Source: Flavobacteriales bacterium (GTDB lineage Bacteria; Bacteroidota; Bacteroidia; Flavobacteriales_D; Sanyastnellaceae). Taken from it: a stretch of DNA of 5,558 nucleotides. The notes under the pieces are model-generated. The model was not told where the DNA came from and searched no databases. It saw only the letters and a list, made by a program, of their open reading frames with translations. The position numbers and the translations under genes were made by a program. The stretch lies in assembly GCA_027488055.1 (NCBI GenBank), contig JAIYCK010000077.1, positions 1 through 5,558 on the forward strand, written 5' to 3'. Each line of letters opens with the position of its first letter. The stretch's first letter is position 1. Positions 1 through 5,558 of this stretch are shown one piece after another.

Positions 1-2943
1 CATTCGATCATACAAGGTATAACTGCTTTCCAAATTGCTCGCGTTGGTCTTGAGTTGTATGATCAACCGATTGTCGTCTAGATTCGTATATTGATAGGTC
101 GGCGGTCGCAGAAAAACAGATTCTGCGTGATTATTCGATCCGTTCTCATCCACACCATCTGAGCTCAATGTCAAGGTCACATAGAAAGTCAAAACTTCTT
201 CATCATCACCCATCCACATCAACGCATCATTACTGGTCAACTCTACCTCCTCGCTTTCCATAAATTGCAAATTTCCTGTCCAATGAAATGATTGTGGTTC
301 TCCACCCTCGAAGCCATACACAATATTGAGATCGGTCAGTGGCATTGCTCCTTTGTTGCGCAATACAAAGCGTGGATTGTCGCAAATTGGATTCCAGCGG
401 CTGTGAATCAACTGTGCGCTTGGTGCCAGAATTTGGTCAATCTCTGGATCATGCAAATGATTTTTTGGACCATACCCAATCAAGGTTCCAAAGAACACGT
501 AATTCCCGTATGGATCTTGGGTGATGTCGTAGTCGACATCAAAGGTGGCTCCGTCGCCAGCTGCTTCAGTGAGATCAAATTCCTTCGTGGTGCTGTTCAT
601 GCCTGGACACCAGCCCGCCCTGTCATATACCCACGTGCCGCCTTGCGGATACAAAGGATTCGTTGCACATTCTTGCAGTATATCCCAGTTGGCAATTGTA
701 GAACCATTCACCTTGACCGATTGCATGTTATTGCAAAACTCACCACAATTGTTGTTATCAAATCCAAAACCGTGTCCCGTGTTGGTGGTCAACAGTTTCC
801 AAGCTACCTCACCTTCCTCCTTCGTAATTTCCTTGGCGACCACCTGCTCGTCAAAAGTATTGAGCGCATAAGTGCCATCCCATACGCGCTCAACTCTCAG
901 TACATCCTGAGCGGGAGTGCCCTCGATAAACACAAATTTCAAATCGAGTAATTCCTGCCAATTGCCTGCTTCCAACTCAACGGAATCGCGCAAAAGCGGA
1001 GCAAAATCGGTCACGTCCGTCACCCATGTCCATCCGTTATCACCCAAGTCCAAACCAATCCCATACATGGTGATGAAACGATTCAATTCAAAGCGATTGA
1101 TTATTTCAAACGGAGCTTGGAAATACGATAGTGTATCGTTTGAAATTGTTTGATCCAATACAACACTCGTGCTATCAATGTGATTGCCATCGGCGTCCAA
1201 AAGATAGGTATATGCTTGCGTCCATACCGCTGCAGCGTCCACGATCACTGGTGCGTAATTCTGAATTTCATAGGTCGTCCATGAAGTGGGTGGAATTTCA
1301 ACCGGCAAAGTTTCAATCACATCGACGTTTTCGATCGTAGCTATGCCATTGAAGAAACGCAAAACAGGACGAATGGAATCGACCGACGCATTGCGCCATA
1401 GTTGATCCGCTGCATAGTCATTTCGCTGTGGATTTCCAATCACCACTCCATGTTGGTCATGTCCACTATCATCCTGAATGATCGCGCCAGATGGGCCATC
1501 AAACGAATAATAAACTTGCAACTGATCCCATGCTGGGTGTGAATCATTCAAATTGCGATTCATCCAAGCTGCAATGGTAGCCAAGTCCAATTCGGTGTTC
1601 CAAACAGCGAATTCATCGATCGAACCGTTATAAAAATTCGACCAACTACGCGCTGACCCCAATGAAAAAGCCATGATATTCTCCATGGAATTATCCAAGT
1701 TGATTCCGCTATGCCACAATAACCCATTCAAATAAATTTTCATTTGACCAGTGCTTGCATTTTTTTTTTTTTTTTTTTGATTCCATTGGCCCTCATAATT
1801 GCTCGCAATGGCAGCTTTATCAATGCGGTCGTAACCTCCATCGCTGCCAGCATCCCAATAAACGCGACCATTGCTCCAAGGCAAATGCACATTCAGTATT
1901 CGTTCATTTGCAGTGCCCACTCCTTCGAATATGGTACCATCAGCGGGTTGAACATTGGGGTCTCCAAAAATCCAAAAGGCGATGGTGATTTGTTCGTCAA
2001 TTGCCGCAAATGCAGATGACGGAATATCGATTCGATCATTGCCATCAAATGTGATAAATCGATCGCGCCCTTGTGTGCCCACATGGCAATTGTAATCCTT
2101 CTCTACCATTGCAATCAAGGGCGATTCAATGGCGTCCGTATTCTGATAACTGATGTCCAATAAGAGGTTACTCACACCATCCCACACCAATGGAGATTGA
2201 AAATTAAAATTCAACCACCCATTTTGATCCAAAGAAGTGGAAGCCGCATACAAATCGATCAAACTGGAATTACTCCATTGCTCCAAAGTCACGGCCGTTG
2301 TCCATTGTGCCTTTATCTGCAATTGGGTATAATTCACAGGGCCATCGAACAACCCATGGAGGGCCATTTGCAACAAATCACCTGCAGTTAATCCACTCGC
2401 CGACAATTCATCCGCACGATATAGATACTGATGTCTGCCTTGGGGCAAATTGGTCAACGGGCCATTGCTGTGGCCGTTGAGCTCATCGGTTTGTGCATAT
2501 GATTCGGACTGTATATTCAGCGTTGTACTAGTCGCTGGCCATTGTTGCGAATTGAACTGTGGTTCTTCAGTGATTTGCATCGCATCAAAATCTTCACCCC
2601 CCACTAAATAGTGTGGATGCGTAGTCAATGTCGAATCGAACATGCCTGTGTGTTGGTACAAATACGTATATGTGAGGTAATCCCATTCACCACATGGAAA
2701 ACCCAAATTACCTGCAGTACCTTGCTCAAAGCACTTAAGATTGTAATACATTAAAATCTTTTGGTAGCTGGTGCCATTATCCGAGGCAGGAAATTCAAAC
2801 CACCTTCTGCCAGGGGAGTCATATGCCGTATTCGGGTTATTTTGCGCTGCATGTGTGAAAGTCTGAACAATTAATGTATCAGCCACTTGCGCATAATACT
2901 GACTTGCAATAACGACGAGTGTAAGGGTAAATATGGACCTCAT
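1..2943 (-). CDS. Secreted PNGase F-related glycoprotein amidase with inserted LamG domain (3' end outside window)
   Basis: The frame is open for 981 codons from the ATG at 2943 to the window edge, with an in-frame stop just upstream (2974-2976). Residues 1-19 look like a signal peptide, so export is expected. By recalled alignment to Elizabethkingia PNGase F (peptide-N4-(N-acetyl-beta-glucosaminyl)asparagine amidase, which releases N-glycans from asparagine), residues 20-100 match the start of its N-terminal domain. CGEWD at 84-88 matches CDEWD, so Asp88 equals catalytic Asp60. The domain resumes near 618 (RFIT at 622-625, then VTDF) and runs into the C-terminal domain, where CGEFC (733-737) puts Glu735 at catalytic Glu206 and DRAGWCPGM lies around 773-781. 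Between the halves sit a beta-rich domain (about 105-270, with RHQYLYRADEL and VWDGVSNLL) and a LamG domain (about 294-485). Residues 846-945 look like an Ig/CARDB-type domain. A C-terminal type IX secretion signal may follow outside the window. Glu118 of PNGase F seems not to be kept. The family call is strong; activity is inferred. Confidence 0.88.
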   Translation of the reverse strand, partial: MRSIFTLTLVVIASQYYAQVADTLIVQTFTHAAQNNPNTAYDSPGRRWFEFPASDNGTSYQKILMYYNLKCFEQGTAGNLGFPCGEWDYLTYTYLYQHTGMFDSTLTTHPHYLVGGEDFDAMQITEEPQFNSQQWPATSTTLNIQSESYAQTDELNGHSNGPLTNLPQGRHQYLYRADELSASGLTAGDLLQMALHGLFDGPVNYTQLQIKAQWTTAVTLEQWSNSSLIDLYAASTSLDQNGWLNFNFQSPLVWDGVSNLLLDISYQNTDAIESPLIAMVEKDYNCHVGTQGRDRFITFDGNDRIDIPSSAFAAIDEQITIAFWIFGDPNVQPADGTIFEGVGTANERILNVHLPWSNGRVYWDAGSDGGYDRIDKAAIASNYEGQWNQKKKKKNASTGQMKIYLNGLLWHSGINLDNSMENIMAFSLGSARSWSNFYNGSIDEFAVWNTELDLATIAAWMNRNLNDSHPAWDQLQVYYSFDGPSGAIIQDDSGHDQHGVVIGNPQRNDYAADQLWRNASVDSIRPVLRFFNGIATIENVDVIETLPVEIPPTSWTTYEIQNYAPVIVDAAAVWTQAYTYLLDADGNHIDSTSVVLDQTISNDTLSYFQAPFEIINRFELNRFITMYGIGLDLGDNGWTWVTDVTDFAPLLRDSVELEAGNWQELLDLKFVFIEGTPAQDVLRVERVWDGTYALNTFDEQVVAKEITKEEGEVAWKLLTTNTGHGFGFDNNNCGEFCNNMQSVKVNGSTIANWDILQECATNPLYPQGGTWVYDRAGWCPGMNSTTKEFDLTEAAGDGATFDVDYDITQDPYGNYVFFGTLIGYGPKNHLHDPEIDQILAPSAQLIHSRWNPICDNPRFVLRNKGAMPLTDLNIVYGFEGGEPQSFHWTGNLQFMESEEVELTSNDALMWMGDDEEVLTFYVTLTLSSDGVDENGSNNHAESVFLRPPTYQYTNLDDNRLIIQLKTNASNLESSYTLYDRM
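1760..1778. repeat. 19-base homopolymer (A tract on the coding strand) inside the LamG domain
   Basis: Nineteen consecutive T on the plus strand, read as A by the minus-strand gene, encode the end of Gln389, Lys390-394 and the start of Asn395. The frame is preserved: downstream residues NASTGQMKIYLNG are normal LamG sequence. A tract of 18 would stop after 6 further codons (TGA) and one of 20 after 16 further codons (TAG), so any single-base slip truncates the protein near residue 400. Either a slippage-prone contingency tract or a base-calling or assembly artefact is possible. Confidence 0.9.
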
Positions 2944-3046
2944 GAGAATGAAAATTATGGAGCCCAATTTAACTCACTTTTAAGCATACTAAAGAACATT
3001 CTCCGCACAATACAGTGGTCAAGTCATTCCAATCCGAGCTGGACTC

Positions 3047-3667
3047 TTAGAATTTCACTTGAAGACCTCCTTGCAAATAACCGTGTCCTATACCAGTTTC
3101 AATAAAAAGACCCGCATTCGGTGCGATCAAAAAACGGCAACCAATGGATGCTGAAAATGCAACGGGAATGACTGGAATATCCAGTTGAGTTGCGTCTTCA
3201 TCGTTGGTTTCAAAAGACCAGTTTCCTGCTTTAAACCCCATGCCCATCCCAAAGTAGGGATCCCAGTGTTCATCTTCCAATGGATGATAGTTGAATCGCA
3301 GCACCGCCGTTGTCTTCTCAAAGGAGTAGCGATAATATACCTCCAACGAATCTGTAGTTTGTCCATTGTTATCGGTAAGATTGAGTTTATCGTTCCATTG
3401 CACTGTGGTGGCCGAAATGCCTAGGGCGAGTCCCAAGCCAAAGTGCGGCCCCACTCCATATTCATACTTCAGCAAAAAAGGTCCATACCCACTCACTTCA
3501 AAATTATCTTCTACCTCATAGGTATTGAAGAATGTTCTGCCCGACAAGGCCTCCAAACCATAGCCAATCGAAACATAATGTTGATCCGACTCAAATGCAC
3601 TGGACTGAGCGCTTGATGAAAGTGCTGTTATATAGTAAACAGCGAAACAAACGATCCATTTTTTCAT
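3047..3667 (-). CDS. Outer-membrane beta-barrel protein, small, function unknown
   Basis: The protein is 206 residues. The ATG at 3667 is chosen because it begins a good signal peptide (MKKW, hydrophobic core, then SSSAQ around residues 17-21 as a probable cleavage region). The frame extends ten codons further upstream only through a TTG. The mature part alternates aromatic, glycine and polar residues in short amphipathic strands (for example YVSIGYGLEAL, FGLGLALGIS, YFGMGMGFKAG, AGLFIETGIGHGY) and ends in Phe, as outer-membrane barrels recognised by the BAM machinery do. The length suits an 8- to 10-strand barrel of the OMP_b-brl type. Nothing indicates a specific ligand. It starts 34 bases after the DUF2752 stop, so co-transcription with that gene is likely. 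The 103 bases between it and the PNGase F-like gene show no clear terminator or strong promoter match. Confidence 0.8.
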   Translation of the reverse strand: MKKWIVCFAVYYITALSSSAQSSAFESDQHYVSIGYGLEALSGRTFFNTYEVEDNFEVSGYGPFLLKYEYGVGPHFGLGLALGISATTVQWNDKLNLTDNNGQTTDSLEVYYRYSFEKTTAVLRFNYHPLEDEHWDPYFGMGMGFKAGNWSFETNDEDATQLDIPVIPVAFSASIGCRFLIAPNAGLFIETGIGHGYLQGGLQVKF

Positions 3668-3701
3668 AATACTAAATTCATTTTTTGTTTGACACAATCG
3701 G

Positions 3702-4034
3702 CTAATGCGGCTTCATTGTCCACAATCGGCGGCACACATACAGCCATAAAAAAAAACATAGTGGAAAAAAAACAACAATCATTTTATTGAATTCCCATGC
3801 CGCTTTCCATTCCATATGCATGGCATGCTGGGTCGCCCGAATCAATCCACAGAAAGGACAATCCCAATTCCAGATCAACTTAGAAGGACACCACACAGGA
3901 CCTTGATGGAAGTAGTCGCTTGGCAGCCCCCATAAGACTATCGGAAGAGCCAACCATATGAGGAGCCCAGCATGACGGATATTCCTAGTAAAATTCAATC
4001 GACGCTTATTTCCATAGAATAACATAAAGCCCAT
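3702..4034 (-). CDS. DUF2752 family small membrane protein
   Basis: The protein has 110 residues from the ATG at 4034; an in-frame ATG three codons later (4025) is equally possible. Two hydrophobic stretches (about residues 22-37 and 86-101) suggest two membrane segments. Between them lies the family signature CPFCGLIRA (Cys59, Cys62, Arg66), followed by a short helix and Asn83 in the place of the usual N-P-L motif; this is the DUF2752 pattern CPxCGxxRA. The biochemical role of DUF2752 is not established; the paired cysteines may bind metal or be redox active, but that is inference. The start overlaps the end of the upstream lipoprotein/Pmp3 gene by 29 bases (20 with the later ATG), which implies translational coupling and fits a shared membrane role. 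The C-terminus is short and basic (RRLWTMKPH), probably cytoplasmic. Confidence 0.8.
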   Translation of the reverse strand: MGFMLFYGNKRRLNFTRNIRHAGLLIWLALPIVLWGLPSDYFHQGPVWCPSKLIWNWDCPFCGLIRATQHAMHMEWKAAWEFNKMIVVFFPLCFFLWLYVCRRLWTMKPH

Positions 4035-4590
4035 AAAACAAACCGGGGAAGTAGAAAAAGAGCGAAAGAATCAGTGTGATCCAAAAGTCTTGCGTGATAT
4101 CGCCTTGATATAAATATACACCCAAAAACGGCAAGAAAAGCGCTACGATCACGCACACCAATTGATCCGTTTGGGAATCCGTCTCTGCAGCATCAATCGA
4201 ATGACTCACCTCAGCTTTGTGTCCATTCCAAGGATTGCCTTTTGATGCGTGTGAAAGGCTTTGCATTAGCTCTTTGCGTGCTTGACGCTTGGTCGGTGTG
4301 TTTTTAGCAAGATCGGACTTTACTTCTTTCTCTATTTCCACAGGCGCTGCAGCTTGCTTAACAACGGGTTGAGGAATCGCAGCAAGCTGGACTTCTGGAT
4401 CCTTTTGGTCATTGTGCTCAACTATTGCCAAATCCTTATCTGCCGGTTGTGATACAGTTTGCTCAACCTGTTTATTGCGGCCGTGCCACTCTACGTGATA
4501 ACCATTGCGGTGGACTCTTTTTTCCACGCTGCAAGAAGCAAAAACCGAAATAAAAGCAATGATGCCAAGGGTATATTTTAATTTATTCAT
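4006..4590 (-). CDS. Lipoprotein with C-terminal Pmp3/YqaE-like membrane hairpin
   Basis: The protein has 194 residues from the ATG at 4590. Residues 1-20 are a lipoprotein signal with lipobox FASC, so Cys20 should be lipidated. SVEKRVHRNGYHVEW follows, a start I associate with Bacteroidota lipoproteins of this type. Residues 36-143 form a polar linker rich in Gln, Lys, Glu, Ala and Pro, likely disordered. Residues 144-194 carry two hydrophobic segments separated by GDITQDFW, with FLPFLGVYL and FPGLFYGLYVIL closely resembling the Pmp3/YqaE (UPF0057) pattern of small proteolipids linked to membrane potential and stress. A lipid anchor together with a membrane hairpin implies retention in the inner membrane with the linker in the periplasm; that topology is inference. 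It is the first gene of a probable operon with the overlapping DUF2752 gene, and a -7 type promoter lies 20-27 bases before its start. Confidence 0.82.
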   Translation of the reverse strand: MNKLKYTLGIIAFISVFASCSVEKRVHRNGYHVEWHGRNKQVEQTVSQPADKDLAIVEHNDQKDPEVQLAAIPQPVVKQAAAPVEIEKEVKSDLAKNTPTKRQARKELMQSLSHASKGNPWNGHKAEVSHSIDAAETDSQTDQLVCVIVALFLPFLGVYLYQGDITQDFWITLILSLFFYFPGLFYGLYVILWK

Positions 4591-4609
4591 GTTATTTATA
4601 TTTTAATTC

Positions 4610-4617
4610 CAAAAGTA
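4610..4617 (-). promoter_or_regulatory. Bacteroidota-type -7 element upstream of the lipoprotein gene
   Basis: On the minus strand these bases read TACTTTTG, an exact match to the Bacteroidota sigma-ABfr -7 consensus TAnnTTTG. It ends 19 bases before the ATG at 4590, which would give a short AT-rich leader without a Shine-Dalgarno sequence, as is usual in this phylum. No convincing -33 TTG element stands out at the normal spacing, so the call rests on the -7 match and its position. Confidence 0.5.
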
Positions 4618-4686
4618 CGTTTTTTTTATGCTTTTTGCACCTAAATGATATTCACCAAATCCGCTGCCTCTCAAATTGCTAGAATG

Positions 4687-4707
4687 GCGATTTAGCGCTA
4701 AATTCGC
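4687..4707. promoter_or_regulatory. Palindrome directly before the lpxC start codon
   Basis: The core TTTAGCGCTAAA (4691-4702) is a perfect 12-base palindrome. It extends outwards by GCGA on the left and TTCGC on the right with one unpaired T, giving 16 bases of the left and right arms paired around no loop in DNA. It ends 4 bases before the ATG at 4712. It could be a protein binding site or, in RNA, a hairpin close to the ribosome landing region. No role is proven. Confidence 0.35.
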
Positions 4708-4711
4708 GCCC

Positions 4712-5558
4712 ATGAGTTCGAAACAACGTACACTGCAAGCTCCCGTGCATTTCAAAGGGGTAGGCTTGCACACTGGCGCTGAGGTGAATATGACCATTAT
4801 GCCCGCACCAGAGCATCATGGATATGCCTTCCAGCGCATGGATGTAGAAGGTCAAACAATCATCAAAGCCGATCCCGACTTGGTCGTTGGCACCCAACGC
4901 GGTACGACCTTGGAATGGCAAGGTGCGCGGGTGTATACCACCGAACATGTTCTTGCGGCTTTGTATGGATGCAAAGTAGACAATGCCCTGATTCAAATCG
5001 ACGGCCCAGAAATTCCCATCATGGATGGCAGTGCTTGGATTTTTGTACAAGCCATTCAGTCGGTAGGTTTCGAAGAACAAAACGCCGATCGCGTATACCT
5101 CACGTTGAAAGAAAACATCACCTATGAAGATGGTGAAAAAAACATAGAAATGTTGGCCGTTCCCACCGCTGGGGGCGAATTCAGGCTGACCGTGATGGTG
5201 GATTACAATTCACCTGTGTTGGGCACGCAACACGCTCACATGTATCAGCTTGATCACTTTGTGGAAGAAATTTCCAAATGCAGAACCTTCGTATTCCTGC
5301 GCGAATTGGAGATTCTCGCCAAAAATGGATTGATCAAAGGCGGTAGCTTGGACAACGCCATTGTCATGGTCGATCAACAATATTCCGAATCGCAAATCAA
5401 GGATATTTTGCGTTTGCTAGGCAAAGAAGACTTGGAAGTTCGAGTAGAAGGCATCGGGGTTTTGAATACCGTCAAGTTGCAATTTGAAAATGCACCAGCG
5501 CATCACAAGCTACTCGCTATCATTGGTGATCTTGCTCTGGTTGGTCGGTTTGTGCGAG
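4712..5558 (+). CDS. lpxC: UDP-3-O-acyl-N-acetylglucosamine deacetylase LpxC, probably LpxC/FabZ fusion (3' end outside window)
   Basis: LpxC is the zinc-dependent cytoplasmic enzyme of the committed step in lipid A synthesis; it removes the N-acetyl group from UDP-3-O-acyl-GlcNAc. The 282 visible residues show its motifs in order: GVGLHTG (16-22), TTEH (76-79, with catalytic Glu78 and zinc ligand His79), IPIMDGS, SKCRTFVFLRELE, GLIKGGSLDNAIV and HKLLAIIGDLALVGR. His265 and Lys266 match E. coli His238 and Lys239. The residue expected to be the third zinc ligand (E. coli Asp242) is Ala269 here, codon GCT at 5516-5518. The ATG at 4712 is the only possible start, since an in-frame TAG lies at 4679-4681. 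The sequence resembles Bacteroidota LpxC, normally fused to the dehydratase FabZ at the C-terminus; that half would be beyond the window. It is transcribed away from the lipoprotein gene; no exact TAnnTTTG element was found for it. Confidence 0.95.
   Translation, partial: MSSKQRTLQAPVHFKGVGLHTGAEVNMTIMPAPEHHGYAFQRMDVEGQTIIKADPDLVVGTQRGTTLEWQGARVYTTEHVLAALYGCKVDNALIQIDGPEIPIMDGSAWIFVQAIQSVGFEEQNADRVYLTLKENITYEDGEKNIEMLAVPTAGGEFRLTVMVDYNSPVLGTQHAHMYQLDHFVEEISKCRTFVFLRELEILAKNGLIKGGSLDNAIVMVDQQYSESQIKDILRLLGKEDLEVRVEGIGVLNTVKLQFENAPAHHKLLAIIGDLALVGRFVR

Noticed and set aside
292..951. 219-codon open frame on the plus strand
   Set aside because: It lies antisense to, and codon-aligned with, the PNGase F-like gene, whose motifs are clear on the minus strand. 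Its product is cysteine- and tryptophan-rich with no recognisable domain, as expected of a shadow frame.
1755..1782. Frameshift or pseudogene in the large minus-strand gene at the homopolymer
   Set aside because: Counting 19 bases shows that the frame is kept and recognisable LamG sequence continues on the far side, so the gene is not broken as given.
1744..2019. Plus-strand open frames starting with a poly-phenylalanine run
   Set aside because: The Phe run is only the plus-strand reading of the homopolymer within the LamG region; the minus frame is the coding one.
2944..3046. Possible terminator or promoter in the gap before the PNGase F-like gene
   Set aside because: Only weak partial inverted repeats and imperfect -7 matches are present, so no site is called.
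4679..5080. 133-codon open frame on the minus strand
   Set aside because: It is antisense to lpxC, whose catalytic motifs are unambiguous on the plus strand.

Overview
The window looks like a fragment of a Bacteroidota chromosome, perhaps from an environmental or metagenomic assembly. The evidence is the LpxC sequence, which resembles the LpxC half of the Bacteroidota LpxC/FabZ fusion, a PNGase F-type secreted glycosidase with Bacteroidota-style accessory domains, a TAnnTTTG promoter element, and the lack of obvious Shine-Dalgarno sequences. Base composition is moderate. I cannot name a genus.

Layout: four genes lie on the minus strand (right to left: a lipoprotein with a Pmp3/YqaE-like membrane tail, a DUF2752 protein, an outer-membrane beta-barrel protein, and a very large secreted PNGase F-related protein that runs off the left edge). 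One gene, lpxC, lies on the plus strand and runs off the right edge. The lipoprotein and DUF2752 genes overlap, and the barrel gene follows 34 bases later, so these three are a likely operon. A 103-base gap precedes the large PNGase F-like gene. lpxC is divergent from the lipoprotein gene across about 120 bases that hold a -7 type promoter for the lipoprotein gene and a palindrome just before the lpxC start.

Functionally this is cell-envelope territory: lipid A synthesis (LpxC), small inner-membrane or lipoprotein components, an outer-membrane barrel, and an exported enzyme predicted to remove N-glycans from glycoproteins. No RNA genes, CRISPR arrays, insertion sequences or integration sites were seen.

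Three points deserve attention. The PNGase F N-terminal domain is split by about 510 residues that contain a beta-rich domain and a LamG lectin-like domain. A 19-base A tract overwrites the conserved core of that LamG domain without breaking the frame. The LpxC position that should be the third zinc-binding residue (Asp) reads as Ala close to the window edge. The last two could be sequence errors and should be checked against reads. I do not see a convincing wholly new multi-gene system.
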